Positions 37,796 through 47,457 of a stretch of DNA of 61,822 bases are shown one piece after another. The stretch covers positions 1 through 61,822 of the forward strand of contig LUQO01000044.1 of NCBI GenBank assembly GCA_001627865.1, in the 5' to 3' direction. The notes under the pieces were generated by a model. It did no database searches. It was not told where the DNA came from and was given only the letters and a program-made list of their open reading frames with translations. The first letter of the stretch is position 1. Each line of letters opens with the position of its first letter. The stretch comes from SAR324 cluster bacterium REDSEA-S27_B3. GTDB taxonomy: Bacteria; SAR324; NAC60-12. The position numbers and the translations under genes are program-made.

Positions 37796-38313
37796 GCACT
37801 GTTTCCGCTTAAAGAATTATCGGATAACTGATCAAATGAAATCTGTTGTTCCATAGTGTTAAAAAGTATGTCAAACTCACTTGATTCGGTCTCCAACACC
37901 AGCAGTCTCTGGTTCTCTGAAACAGTTGTAAATCGCAGGTTGAGAGCGGGTTCATCTGTCAAATAATCCTGAAGCAACTCCGGCCACTCAACCATAGTGA
38001 TTCCCTGATCTGCAATCAAATCCTCACGGTCCAGATCATGGAGTTGTTCCGGAGCAGTCAGGCGGTAAAGGTCAACATGAAATACGGGGCAGTGTGCCTG
38101 GTAAATGTTGACCAGAGTATAAGTTGGAGAAGTAACTTTTTCGGGGTGAACACCTAGTCCGGCACAAAGACTCTTGGCAAAAGTGGTTTTTCCGGAACCC
38201 ATTTCTCCCCAAAACAGAAGTATTGATCCCTGAAACAAATATGGCGCCATCTGTCTGGCGGCAAAATCTGTTCTTTCCAGTGAATCAAGTTCAAGTGTTA
38301 AATTTCGCATCAA
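37792..38313 (-). CDS. tsaE: tRNA threonylcarbamoyladenosine biosynthesis ATPase TsaE
   Basis: TsaE is the P-loop ATPase that drives the TsaBDE complex. Walker A is LFWGEMGSGKTTFAKSL near 33-49. SPTYTLVNIYQ and VFHVDLYRL follow, then the Walker B-like EWPELL. A C-terminal extension of about 25 residues is Ser/Asn-rich. The open frame begins at TTG 38313; ATG at 38310 is the more likely start. That start lies 7 bases from the divergent ABC-like gene. Confidence 0.94.
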   Translation of the reverse strand: MMRNLTLELDSLERTDFAARQMAPYLFQGSILLFWGEMGSGKTTFAKSLCAGLGVHPEKVTSPTYTLVNIYQAHCPVFHVDLYRLTAPEQLHDLDREDLIADQGITMVEWPELLQDYLTDEPALNLRFTTVSENQRLLVLETESSEFDILFNTMEQQISFDQLSDNSLSGNSA

Positions 38314-38317
38314 TGAG

Positions 38318-39019
38318 ATGGCTCAGAAACTACTGATCAGTTGTCAAAATGCAGGCTATTCCGAAACTTCAGCAGCAGATTCAGCTGCTGAAACACTGTG
38401 GGATATACAAAAACTTAATCTGGATTTGCATGCCGGAGAGAGAGTATGTTTTCAATTTCAAACCGAGGAACAAAAGAGAGTATTATGGCGTTTATTTGAG
38501 CGAAAGCTCAAGCCCAAAACAGGTTCACTGCGTATCTCAGCCAACATTCATGTGCATTCAGATCAAAGACTGCTGGATGGACTGGACATGAAATCATCAA
38601 TGCTGGAAAACCTGCAGTCCCGGCTTTTTGAAAACAGGCCCTGGTATGGCGGCAAAAGAATGATGATGGACACTTTGATGTACCGCCTCGTTTTGATGGG
38701 AAGAATAAGCAGCCTTCCTGTCCAGGAACTTTCTGCTGAAAACCTTGCCAGATTCTGGATGCTGATGCTGGCTGCAGCGAAAACAAAAGTTTTTTTACTG
38801 GACAGCCTGCTTTCGCAGCTGGACCAAATCAGTTTGTCCTTCATGCTGGAATGGTTAGAGAGTTTTGCAGGAGCCATTATTGTATTTAGCGAGCATGCTG
38901 ATTTTATCAAGGCAGTCAAATCAGCACAGGCTGACAGGCAGGTTTTATCAAGACCTTTGTTTGATTCAATCATCAGTTTTGCGCGTGATGGAGAGGTACG
39001 ATACATTAACAATAAATAA
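38318..39019 (+). CDS. ABC-ATPase-like protein lacking the catalytic motifs (pseudo-ATPase)
   Basis: This 233-residue protein matches the layout of an ABC ATPase domain but not its active-site residues. LNLDLHAGERVCF (33-45) corresponds to the strand before Walker A. The loop that should read GxxGxGKST is QTEEQKRVLW (48-57). LKPKTGSLRIS corresponds to the strand after it. The signature region is ELSAENLARFWML (137-149) instead of LSGGQ. Walker B reads KVFLLDSLLSQLD (157-169) where LLDEPTxxLD is expected, with the catalytic Glu replaced by Ser. AIIVFSEHADFI (186-197) stands where VSHDRxFL usually is. It may be an inactive structural partner or a gene losing function, but the frame is open throughout. 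Confidence 0.7.
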   Translation: MAQKLLISCQNAGYSETSAADSAAETLWDIQKLNLDLHAGERVCFQFQTEEQKRVLWRLFERKLKPKTGSLRISANIHVHSDQRLLDGLDMKSSMLENLQSRLFENRPWYGGKRMMMDTLMYRLVLMGRISSLPVQELSAENLARFWMLMLAAAKTKVFLLDSLLSQLDQISLSFMLEWLESFAGAIIVFSEHADFIKAVKSAQADRQVLSRPLFDSIISFARDGEVRYINNK

Positions 39020-39108
39020 AAAGTTATTGATGACCTTATTTTGACTTTTCAGGACTTCATCATATTATAACAGTCAATAATATTTCCAAAAATACTGTCA
39101 CAAAAAAG

Positions 39109-40863
39109 ATGCAATTCAGTAAAGATTTTATCCAGAAAGTTCTGAACGCCACCGACATTGTTGAACTTGTGTCTGAGCATGGTGTTGCACTCAAGCAGAC
39201 CGGAATAAACTTCAAAGGACTTTGCCCTTTCCATTCAGAAAAAACACCGTCATTCAATGTTAATTCACAGCGTGGATTTTTTCATTGTTTCGGCTGCAAA
39301 GCCAGCGGAGACTCCATCAAGTTTCTGATGCAGATCGATCGGCTTTCTTTCACAGAGACGGTTGAAGAACTTGCAAAACGTGCGGGCATTCCCCTGGAAA
39401 AAAACAGCGCTCAAACCCGCCGGCAAAGCTCTGAGGAAGAAGGGGGTTTGCGCTGCCTGCGTGAAGCAGCATCTTTTTACAGGGAAAATCTTTCGGGTCC
39501 TGTGGGGAAGATCGCGCAGAAATATCTGCATCAGCGTCAGGTATCAGAAAATATGAGTGAGCGGTTTCAACTCGGCATCTCGCCTGACAGTTGGGATGAA
39601 ACCTTAAAAAGTTTAAAACAAAAAAATATTCCACAGCAAATTATTGCCCGTGCCGGCCTGATCAAATCCGGAGAAAAAACCGGCAATTTCTATGATACTT
39701 TCCGCGGACGGCTGATGTTTCCCATAAAGGATGTTCGAGGACGCTGCATAGGCTTTGGCGCGCGCGCTGTAAAACCTGATGATAAACCAAAATACCTCAA
39801 CAGTCCCGAAACCTCATATTACCACAAAAGCCGCACTCTTTACGGATTATTTGAAGGACTTGAGGACATCAGGAAAAAACGCAGACTTATCTTTGTAGAG
39901 GGCTACCTTGATGTGATCCGTTTGCATGAACACGGCTTCACAGAAACCGTTGCTCCCTGCGGAACAGCATTAACTCCGGAACATTTAAAAATAGTCAGCC
40001 GTTACGCGGACACGGCAATTCTGCTGTTCGACGGAGACACTGCCGGAAAAAACGCTGCTTTGAGACACGCGCACCTGCTGCTGCCGCAGTCAATGGAATC
40101 ATACATACTTAATCTTCCTGAAGGAGAAGATCCGGACACGTTCCTGTTGATTCACGGAAAAGAAGGATTTGAGCAACTGCTGGAACGGAAAGTTCCGGCA
40201 CTGGATTACCTGGTCCAGCAGACAATAAATAAATTTCCAGACAGCATCCAGGGCAGAATGCAGGGACTCGAAGAACTGCTGCCGACGCTGAACCAGATAA
40301 AAGATCCAAAACGTCAACAGCTGACTTTGACTACAATCGCTGAAAGAATGAAAATTCCTGCGGAAATACTTTCAAGGGAATTAAAAAGAAAAACAAATAA
40401 AAACTTGCGTACTGAGCAGGAAAATGTTATGCTTCATCGTTTACCAAAAAAAACAACAATTTCTCAAGATGAACAATGGCTGCTGCAGTCTTTGCTGCGT
40501 AACGGCCAATTGTGGCCCAGGGTACGTGAACATTTAAAACCTGAAGAGTTCAAGACCCCGCATTTTCACCGGCTTTATGCCAGACTTTTGCAGCTGCCTG
40601 ATGAAGCATTTCAAGCATTCGATCCACTCAAATTAGAAGAATCTGATCCGGAACTGTTTCAGTCAGTGATGATGCTGCTTGAAGAAGAAATACCGATTCA
40701 TGACTTTGGATTGTCGCTGAAACGCATTAAGGAACGCAACCTGGAAATTGAATACCAGCAAAGTCTGCTCCACAGTCAGAACAACGAGGATCGCGCGAAA
40801 GCCGGCGCAAAAAGAAGAAATGAAGAAGAGAAATTGAAAAGTCTAAAACAGTTTTTTCAATAG
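39109..40863 (+). CDS. dnaG: DNA primase DnaG
   Basis: DnaG makes RNA primers for replication. The zinc-binding domain is CPFHSEKTPSFNVN then FHCFGCKASGDSIKF (about 40-70). The TOPRIM core has IFVEGYLDVIRLHEHG with the catalytic Glu, and ILLFDGDTAGKNAALR with the DxD-type metal site. The C-terminal helicase-binding domain covers about 450-584. The 584 residues are normal. It is followed 30 bases later by rpoD, the classic macromolecular-synthesis pair, here without rpsU upstream. Confidence 0.97.
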   Translation: MQFSKDFIQKVLNATDIVELVSEHGVALKQTGINFKGLCPFHSEKTPSFNVNSQRGFFHCFGCKASGDSIKFLMQIDRLSFTETVEELAKRAGIPLEKNSAQTRRQSSEEEGGLRCLREAASFYRENLSGPVGKIAQKYLHQRQVSENMSERFQLGISPDSWDETLKSLKQKNIPQQIIARAGLIKSGEKTGNFYDTFRGRLMFPIKDVRGRCIGFGARAVKPDDKPKYLNSPETSYYHKSRTLYGLFEGLEDIRKKRRLIFVEGYLDVIRLHEHGFTETVAPCGTALTPEHLKIVSRYADTAILLFDGDTAGKNAALRHAHLLLPQSMESYILNLPEGEDPDTFLLIHGKEGFEQLLERKVPALDYLVQQTINKFPDSIQGRMQGLEELLPTLNQIKDPKRQQLTLTTIAERMKIPAEILSRELKRKTNKNLRTEQENVMLHRLPKKTTISQDEQWLLQSLLRNGQLWPRVREHLKPEEFKTPHFHRLYARLLQLPDEAFQAFDPLKLEESDPELFQSVMMLLEEEIPIHDFGLSLKRIKERNLEIEYQQSLLHSQNNEDRAKAGAKRRNEEEKLKSLKQFFQ

Positions 40864-40893
40864 TTTTAAACTTAATCCTCAGCACATAACGCC

Positions 40894-42684
40894 ATGGCTA
40901 AAGTAAATAAAAAAGAAAACAGCCTCTCTTCAGCAGAGGAAAAAATTGTTAAAGAACTTGTTTCAGAAGGTCGCGAAAAAGGATTCGTCACTATTGATGA
41001 AATCAATGAACATCTGGGTGATGAAACTCCTGCACCTGAACAGCTGGAGAAAATTTTCAGTATTTTCTCTGAGATGGATATTGAAGTTATTGATAACGAT
41101 AAAAATCCGGAGTTACTTCAGGAACAATCAGATCCTGATCCGGAAATTGATTTTGAGGCAGATGAGCTGAATCTTGACCCCGGCATAGACAATTCAACAG
41201 ATGATCCTGTACGCATGTATTTGCGTGAGATGGGCAGCATCCAGTTATTGACAAGGAGCGGTGAAGTTGAAGTTGCACAGAAAATTGAAAGCGGGAACCT
41301 GGAGCTGATTGAAATTTTCTCTGAATCAAACCTGATTCTGCTTTATCTGAATAATTTATCCAGGCAGCTCAAAACCCAGAAAATCAAAGCACGCCATGTT
41401 GTTTCAGGACTGGATGAAGATGACAATGTGATTGAAGATGAAGACAAATCCACGGAACAGGTGATCGCGCAGCTTGACCTGGTCTGGAAACATTACACGG
41501 CAGTAAAGAAAATTCATGAAATTGAGGCAACACGAAAACTCAAAGCCGCGGAAGTGAAACGGCTGGAGAAGAATCAAACTATATTCAACGATACAATTCG
41601 CAACATTAACTTCAATTCCCGCCAGATTGAATTGATGTGCGAGGAGATGTTTCTGCACAAGGAAAAAATCGATCTTTCATTCCGCAAGATGAAAGACAAC
41701 ATAAAGCGGCTGCACCTCTCACCAGAAGAAATGGATGAATTGTTTAACACTTTTCGCTATGGAAAAAGAAAGAAGGATAAGACACAAGCTGCCAGCGAAA
41801 TTACTGAAAAATCCGGACATCCCTTCAGTATCGCAAACCGTTTCTTTGAAAAGATTGAGCTGAACCGAAAGCGAATCGGAGTGATGATTGAACAGACTAA
41901 CCTCTCACTGGAAGAGTTTAACCGTGAAGTAAAAACTCTGCGCAAAGTAGAGCATAAAGTTAAGTCCGCCAAAAGCCAGCTTGTGGAGGCAAATTTAAGA
42001 CTGGTGATCAGCATTGCAAAAAAATACACAAACCGCGGACTACAGTTTCTTGATTTGATCCAGGAAGGCAATATCGGACTGATGAAAGCAGTGGACAAAT
42101 TTGAATATCGCCGTGGATACAAGTTTTCAACTTATGCCACATGGTGGATTCGTCAATCAATAACGCGGGCGATTGCCGACCAGGCACGTACCATCCGGAT
42201 TCCGGTACACATGATTGAAACAATCAACAAGCTTTCACGGATTTCTCGGGCCAAAGTGCAGGAACTCGGACGCGAACCTACCGCGGATGAGTTGTCGGAA
42301 GATCTCGGCATGCCGCTGTATAAAGTACGCAAGGTGCTCAAAATCGCCAAAGAGCCCATTTCACTGGATACGCCGATTGGCGATGATGAGGATTCACAAC
42401 TTAAAGATTTTATTGCGGACGAACACGTGACGGATCCGGGCGAGGCCACAGTATCTTCAAATATGGGTGAACGGACACGTGACGCCTTACAAACTCTAAC
42501 CAAGCGTGAAGAAAATGTGCTGCGCATGCGTTTTGGAATTGACGCCAATAAGGATCACACTCTGGAAGAAGTAGGGCAGGATTTTGATGTAACACGGGAA
42601 CGCATTCGTCAGATTGAAGCAAAAGCATTGCGAAAGCTGCGTCATCCGACCCGCTCAAAATTACTCAAATCATTTTACGAATAA
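40894..42684 (+). CDS. rpoD: Primary RNA polymerase sigma factor RpoD (sigma-70)
   Basis: RpoD (596 residues) directs RNA polymerase to housekeeping promoters. Region 1.1 is at about 8-70 ([20 protein letters not shown]). Region 1.2 includes [20 protein letters not shown] non-conserved region of about 200 residues follows. Region 2 starts at about 364 ([20 protein letters not shown], then [18 protein letters not shown]). Region 3 and the region 4.2 helix-turn-helix ([20 protein letters not shown]) are intact. This is the only sigma factor in the window, and the sigma-54-like site at 17664 would need another. Confidence 0.98.
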   Translation: MAKVNKKENSLSSAEEKIVKELVSEGREKGFVTIDEINEHLGDETPAPEQLEKIFSIFSEMDIEVIDNDKNPELLQEQSDPDPEIDFEADELNLDPGIDNSTDDPVRMYLREMGSIQLLTRSGEVEVAQKIESGNLELIEIFSESNLILLYLNNLSRQLKTQKIKARHVVSGLDEDDNVIEDEDKSTEQVIAQLDLVWKHYTAVKKIHEIEATRKLKAAEVKRLEKNQTIFNDTIRNINFNSRQIELMCEEMFLHKEKIDLSFRKMKDNIKRLHLSPEEMDELFNTFRYGKRKKDKTQAASEITEKSGHPFSIANRFFEKIELNRKRIGVMIEQTNLSLEEFNREVKTLRKVEHKVKSAKSQLVEANLRLVISIAKKYTNRGLQFLDLIQEGNIGLMKAVDKFEYRRGYKFSTYATWWIRQSITRAIADQARTIRIPVHMIETINKLSRISRAKVQELGREPTADELSEDLGMPLYKVRKVLKIAKEPISLDTPIGDDEDSQLKDFIADEHVTDPGEATVSSNMGERTRDALQTLTKREENVLRMRFGIDANKDHTLEEVGQDFDVTRERIRQIEAKALRKLRHPTRSKLLKSFYE

Positions 42685-42751
42685 GTATAACTCAGGTTTA
42701 AGCTGCGTGTGCGCACTGCATTTAAGCCGCCTGCTGCTTAAGCCTTGAACT

Positions 42752-45733
42752 ATGCCAACAAAAACTGGTCTTGCCTGTATGAGGTTGTACCGGAAATTTG
42801 CATTTCTGCTGGCCCTCAGTTTGCTGATTCCTGCCGGTCTTCCGGCACAAACAACCGCTGTTTCTGATCCTGTCATAATCCAGAATGTTGAACTGCTGCG
42901 CCGCGGCAAGCAGATCAGCGTACTGCTGCTGACCAGCGCTCCCCCTGTTTACCAGATCACAGAAAACCTTTCCGCTCAGACCCTGGTGGTAAAGTTCAAA
43001 AAGGCGCGCGCGGGATTTCCGGACGGACGCATGGAGCGTCACTTCAATGACCGGCAGCTGACAGGAATTCGTTTCTCCGAATTCGATGGAGAAATCTGGG
43101 CACAGTTCAAGCTCCAGGAAAAAGATTTAACTTATTCTGTCAGCACGCTCAAGAAAAATTCCGGTGTACAGATTGATTTCCGTCCGGCGTTTCAAGTCGA
43201 ACCCCTGCCGGATCCTCCGGAGGACGCGGCATATCTGCTGTCGTCGCTAAAATTTGATTCCGGAAACAGTAGTTTCACGCGCTTGACTTTCAGTTTTTCA
43301 AAACCCTCAAAACTGTCTGCCGCAAGTATGGTTTCGGAAGACAAGCGACCTCCCCGGATATTCCTGCTGGAAGACAGCCGGCAAACTCAACTGACTATCC
43401 GCCTACCGAATACTTTGCCAAAAAAGGAGCTGGAAAAACTTGAATACAAGGGAAAACGGCTGGAACTTGCGGCACTCACTTCAGAAGTAAACCAGACATT
43501 TATTGAGTTAAAACTGAAAGTAAAAGACATCAAGGTGGAACGCCATTTTGTTTCCGCGCCAATCCAGTGGATGCTTGATATTCACGGAACTCCGTACAAG
43601 GAAAAAATCATTGTGGAAGTTCCGGAAAGTGAAAAATTAAGCCCGGAAGAATCAGCCAGAATCAAAGAAGAGCAAAAGGCACGACGCAGAAGTGCGGCCA
43701 AGATTTATCCTGAATTTAAGCTTGGTGAAACAGCGTTCCGGGACAGGCTGTATGACAAGGCCGTGTCTCATTTCCGCCGGGCGTACGCGATTGGGAAAGA
43801 AAACGCAACAGAAGAATTCGGCGATCCCCTTCATCCGCGTGCGGCGCTGGCCTTGTTCCGTATCGGTGACACCATTTACACCATGCTTGAACGCAGAATC
43901 GGCGACAATTATCACCAGGCAATTGAAGCCTACAAAACAGCAATCCGCATCACCGAGAATGCCCTGGAAACTGCAGCGAAAGATGGAGAGGACTTTGAAC
44001 CGGTTTCACTGCTGCCTCATGCCAATTTCCGCATCGGGCGTGCCTATCAGAAAATGAAATTTCATCATGAGGCTGCCGTTTATTACAACATCCTCCAGGA
44101 ACAGTTCCCTAATTCACTTGAAGCCATGGAAGCCAGTTTCTGGAAGGGAATGAGCCGCATCGATCAGCGTCAATGGGAAGTTGCCATTACCGATTTCCAG
44201 GAATATCTGCGATCCGCGCCCAAACCGAAATTTTATGCTGTCACTCATTACAAGATGGCACAGGCTTATTACCGGCTGAAACGCTACATCACCGCAAGGG
44301 AATTTTTTGACGTCGCCCGCAGTGCCGATGTCCATTATGCCGCAGATGATCCCACGCTTTTATTTCATATGGGCGAAACATATTATGAAAATGCTGAATA
44401 CGTCACCGCGCGTGAGATTTTCAAAATGCTGCTGCGAAAATATCCAAATGCAGATTTTTCCAAACTGGTGGCCATCCGTTTAGGTGATTTCCTGCGCGAC
44501 GAAGGAAAGGAAGACGAAGCAATCCAGGCCTACCAGAATGCCATCAGCAGCTACTCGCGGGAAATCGCGCTGGTGGGCAAACTGCGGATTGCCAATATCA
44601 AGGCGAAACGTCCTTATTCGGATGAATATCTTGAGGCGATAAAAGATTATGATGAAATCCCCAGGCTCTATCCGGAAACACCACAGGCGGAAGAAGCAAT
44701 GCTCCGGAAGGGATTGACGCTCACGCAATATGGGTTTTACTCACGGGCGATTAAATCTTTGGAAACATTCATGCAGAAGTATCCACAGAATGTTTATGTG
44801 AAAAGAAATGTGATCCAGGAAAACATTGACGAAAATCTAAAAGGGCTGATCGACCGTCATTTTCGTGAGGACGACAATTTTGCCCTGGTGAGCGCCTATA
44901 ATGACTACAAGGCAAAATACCTGTTTAATTTTCGTTTTGACACAACACTTTTCCAAACCGCGGCTGCACACCGCAAACTTGGGTTTTATGATGAGGCGCT
45001 GGACATTTTAAGTTTTCTTGAAACACGCTCCGAAGGGACGGTCGGGGAACTGGTTCAGCTGGAAAAAGCCCTTACGCTTCAGCAAAACAACAGCCTTGCT
45101 GAGGCACGGGACACATTGGCCGGATTTCTCCAGAAGTATCCGGAAAGTCCTTATGATTCGGAAGCACGTCAGCTGCTGGCAGGAATCTACAGGCAGCAGA
45201 AAGAATATTCACTGGCACAACTTGTCTATCGGCAGACACTGCAGAAATATGATCAAAACAAAAAGCCTCTACAGGCGGAAATTGTTCCGGAACTTTATTT
45301 TGAGCTGGGAGAAATGCATGAGGAGACAGGACATTTTGTAGATGCCGGAGAAGCTTTTCAGCAGGCGGTGGCAAGTTATAACCATCCCGTTGATCATCCG
45401 GATACGCCTGAATATATTGTCGAAAGTCATTTCCTTGCAGCCGATATGCACAACAAGGCTGAAAATTATGATGCCGCGCTGGAAAGCTACGGGCAGGCAA
45501 TCAGAATATATGGTGATGCTGAAGACGAGGAAGTCAAGGAAAAGGTTTTCTGGGCGCGCTACCAGAGCGGTGTTATTCATGCCCAGAAAGGCGAAGACAA
45601 GCAGGCATTAAAAATATATCAGAGCTTGATGGACCAGCAAGGCCACGAAGACAAACTCTGGAAAAAACTTGCCGCAGAAAACTATCGTATGATCTCCAGC
45701 AAGCAGTCTTATGATGATTATCTGAAGGATTGA
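42752..45733 (+). CDS. Large exported AMIN-like/TPR-repeat protein
   Basis: This 993-residue protein carries a signal peptide (hydrophobic FAFLLALSLLIPAGLPAQ at about 15-32), so it is exported. Two beta-rich AMIN-like regions follow at about 35-130 and 150-270 (QTLVVKFKKARAGFP, NSSFTRLTFSFSKPS). From about 310 to the end there are many TPR-type helix pairs, for example YDKAVSHFRRAYAIGKEN, NYHQAIEAYKTAIRITENAL and KQALKIYQSLMDQQG. An in-frame ATG at codon 10 (42779) is an alternative start. AMIN domains usually bind peptidoglycan or target envelope machines. A scaffold role in the periplasm is likely, but its partners are unknown. Confidence 0.78.
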   Translation: MPTKTGLACMRLYRKFAFLLALSLLIPAGLPAQTTAVSDPVIIQNVELLRRGKQISVLLLTSAPPVYQITENLSAQTLVVKFKKARAGFPDGRMERHFNDRQLTGIRFSEFDGEIWAQFKLQEKDLTYSVSTLKKNSGVQIDFRPAFQVEPLPDPPEDAAYLLSSLKFDSGNSSFTRLTFSFSKPSKLSAASMVSEDKRPPRIFLLEDSRQTQLTIRLPNTLPKKELEKLEYKGKRLELAALTSEVNQTFIELKLKVKDIKVERHFVSAPIQWMLDIHGTPYKEKIIVEVPESEKLSPEESARIKEEQKARRRSAAKIYPEFKLGETAFRDRLYDKAVSHFRRAYAIGKENATEEFGDPLHPRAALALFRIGDTIYTMLERRIGDNYHQAIEAYKTAIRITENALETAAKDGEDFEPVSLLPHANFRIGRAYQKMKFHHEAAVYYNILQEQFPNSLEAMEASFWKGMSRIDQRQWEVAITDFQEYLRSAPKPKFYAVTHYKMAQAYYRLKRYITAREFFDVARSADVHYAADDPTLLFHMGETYYENAEYVTAREIFKMLLRKYPNADFSKLVAIRLGDFLRDEGKEDEAIQAYQNAISSYSREIALVGKLRIANIKAKRPYSDEYLEAIKDYDEIPRLYPETPQAEEAMLRKGLTLTQYGFYSRAIKSLETFMQKYPQNVYVKRNVIQENIDENLKGLIDRHFREDDNFALVSAYNDYKAKYLFNFRFDTTLFQTAAAHRKLGFYDEALDILSFLETRSEGTVGELVQLEKALTLQQNNSLAEARDTLAGFLQKYPESPYDSEARQLLAGIYRQQKEYSLAQLVYRQTLQKYDQNKKPLQAEIVPELYFELGEMHEETGHFVDAGEAFQQAVASYNHPVDHPDTPEYIVESHFLAADMHNKAENYDAALESYGQAIRIYGDAEDEEVKEKVFWARYQSGVIHAQKGEDKQALKIYQSLMDQQGHEDKLWKKLAAENYRMISSKQSYDDYLKD

Positions 45734-45790
45734 ATCAGTAATTAACTAGATTATTACTCTTTGTTGGGAATCTGAATTAAGTATAATTTG

Positions 45791-46540
45791 TTAATTTAGG
45801 AATATATTTTCTCTATGGTAATCTAAATATTCTTGCTTTGGAAGAAACCTTCCGGGCATCTGTACTTTTGCACCTTCATAATCTGTAATTAAAGAAACAG
45901 TTGCTGTATCAAATATATTTATTTTGTTTGAAATTACGACTTGGTATGTAGGATTTATTGTTATAAATCCTTTATCAAATGCTTTGTCGTGCAATGCATT
46001 TAAGCATAAACCGTTTTGTGGATTAAGCCTTGTTTTTGAATTATGAGACCAGGGAATTATATGACTTGCAACAAGAAGCTCTTTTATAGGCAAACCAGTG
46101 ATACAGCAACGTGAGTCATACGACGATAAAATCATTTTTCTGAAAAAACTTTGATTCACTCTTATATTCACAATAGATTCTTTTGTTTTTCCCTTTGGGA
46201 TGTTCTTCTCATCTTCAATGTCAATTGAGTCTTTGTAAATACCCAGAGATTTTTTCTCGCTTTCAAGTGACATTTTTTCCCAATCATTAAAAAATTCCTC
46301 CCATATTTCTTTGTCCAATTTACTTACATTTGAAGCACCTTTTCTATCCAATGATGGGTCTATACTAGCAAAATTGGCTAGTTTATAGCTCACAGAACCT
46401 GGAGTTCTGCCTAAGAATTTTGCTAATTCAATAATCATAGGATTTTTGTAATGGATTGTTCCAAAGGGTGTTTTACAGTACAAATTGATCGCAAGTATTA
46501 ATTCACTACGTGTCCAAGGTTTCCGATTAATCTTACTCAT
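45791..46540 (-). CDS. HNH endonuclease-domain protein (orphan, HNH_2 type)
   Basis: This 249-residue protein has an N-terminal helical domain (WTRSELILAINLYCKTPFG, EFLGRTPGSVSYKLANF-like) and a C-terminal HNH nuclease domain. The HNH core is CCITGLPIKELLVASHIIPW followed by NPQNGLCLNALHDKAFDKGF. It keeps the His of SHIIPW, the Asn of NGLCLN and the His of LHDKAFD. This architecture is common in putative type II-like restriction enzymes. No methyltransferase is beside it. The gene is A+T-rich compared with its left neighbours and marks the edge of the accessory island. Confidence 0.88.
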   Translation of the reverse strand: MSKINRKPWTRSELILAINLYCKTPFGTIHYKNPMIIELAKFLGRTPGSVSYKLANFASIDPSLDRKGASNVSKLDKEIWEEFFNDWEKMSLESEKKSLGIYKDSIDIEDEKNIPKGKTKESIVNIRVNQSFFRKMILSSYDSRCCITGLPIKELLVASHIIPWSHNSKTRLNPQNGLCLNALHDKAFDKGFITINPTYQVVISNKINIFDTATVSLITDYEGAKVQMPGRFLPKQEYLDYHRENIFLN

Positions 46541-46634
46541 TCATACTCCTAAATTATTATGTTGTATGATACGCTACATTCATAATCATATGTATCTCTA
46601 AACTTTTATTAATGAGCAACCATTAAGGAATGTT

Positions 46635-46754
46635 ATGGGAATGGTTGATTTTGACAAAATTAGAAATAGTTCATTGAGAGACAATTCTTCTGAATTTAAT
46701 CCTGCATTTTTTTCTCTTCCCACAAACCAAAAGCTGCCGCAGCACAGACTGTAA
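46635..46754 (+). CDS. Possible short ORF or gene remnant (39 residues)
   Basis: An ATG with AAGGA a few bases upstream opens a 39-codon frame beginning MGMVDFDKIRNSSLRDNSSE. The opening resembles N-termini of some DNA-processing or restriction proteins, but it stops at once, inside the 3' end of the convergent integrase-like gene. It is probably a remnant, and only the reading frame and ribosome site support it. Confidence 0.25.
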   Translation: MGMVDFDKIRNSSLRDNSSEFNPAFFSLPTNQKLPQHRL

Positions 46755-47397
46755 TGCTGAAATATAAGATGGTTGTGATAAGCGCAGGAAAGAAATCCAT
46801 TACTATAAGCAGCAGTACAAACAGAACAGCAAGATTTAAGACAGGGATATTTTGATAAAAATCCCAGATAATATTAAATAAATCTTTGCGGTTCCTGATA
46901 ATATTGCCAAGTATTTCAGTTAGATCATCTTTACGTAAACTTGATACGGGCTTCAATGATTTATCTGAAAGAACAAATGACTTAAGTGACTGCATGGCTG
47001 CTGCTGTTTGTTTAACTCTACCTTGAGGGGTCATCAGTTTGTACCATTTATGAGTACTATTGTCTGAATCAACATTATGAACTTTTTCGTCCTTATTCTT
47101 ATCAATTGACTGCTGTATTTTATTCTTTTTATTTTTTCGCTTTTCTTCAACTGGGTTAATTCCACTTTTTATTTTCTGTTTTGCATCCTGCCGCATTTCC
47201 CTGGCTTCTTTCAGGGATACCCGGGGCCATACCCCAAATGAGGCTAACTTGCTTTTCCCGTCAAAGGTGTATTTCATACGCCAGTACTTTGAACCATTTG
47301 GATGGATCAGCAAAAACATGCCGTCACCATCATAAATCTTGTACTGCTTATCTGAAGTCTCTGCTTTCCTGATTGAACTCTCTGTCAGTTTGTTCAT
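46696..47397 (-). CDS. Integrase-like Arm/core-binding domain protein with two C-terminal membrane helices and no catalytic domain
   Basis: This 233-residue protein begins like a DUF4102 (Arm DNA-binding) tyrosine integrase: KQYKIYDGDGMFLLIHPNGS, then KYWRMKYTFDGKSKLASFG and KEAREMRQDAKQKIKSGINP (about 17-81). A Lys-rich linker covers about 85-105. A core-binding-like segment follows (TAAAMQSLKSFVLSDKSLKP, then SSLRKDDLTEILGNIIRNRK). Where the catalytic R-H-R-Y domain should start, the sequence has two hydrophobic helices at about 184-201 and 203-225 (NLAVLFVLLLIVM, then FSITVCAAAAFGLW). It cannot recombine DNA in the usual way. It is either the fused remains of an integrase or a membrane-tethered DNA-binding protein. 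GGGGTATA boxes lie immediately upstream. Confidence 0.75.
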   Translation of the reverse strand: MNKLTESSIRKAETSDKQYKIYDGDGMFLLIHPNGSKYWRMKYTFDGKSKLASFGVWPRVSLKEAREMRQDAKQKIKSGINPVEEKRKNKKNKIQQSIDKNKDEKVHNVDSDNSTHKWYKLMTPQGRVKQTAAAMQSLKSFVLSDKSLKPVSSLRKDDLTEILGNIIRNRKDLFNIIWDFYQNIPVLNLAVLFVLLLIVMDFFPALITTILYFSITVCAAAAFGLWEEKKMQD

Positions 47398-47457
47398 TGT
47401 ATTTTACTTTCTGATGAATTGTTTTGATAAATATTGATGATTATTTATTATTTTAGT

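Noticed and set aside
41757..42548. Two long minus-strand frames opposite rpoD
   Set aside because: They are antisense to conserved sigma-70 regions 2-4 and lack any protein family features.
42685..42751. Inverted AGGTTTAAGC/GCTTAAGCCT after rpoD as a terminator
   Set aside because: The loop is about 40 bases, the arms are imperfect and no T-run follows.
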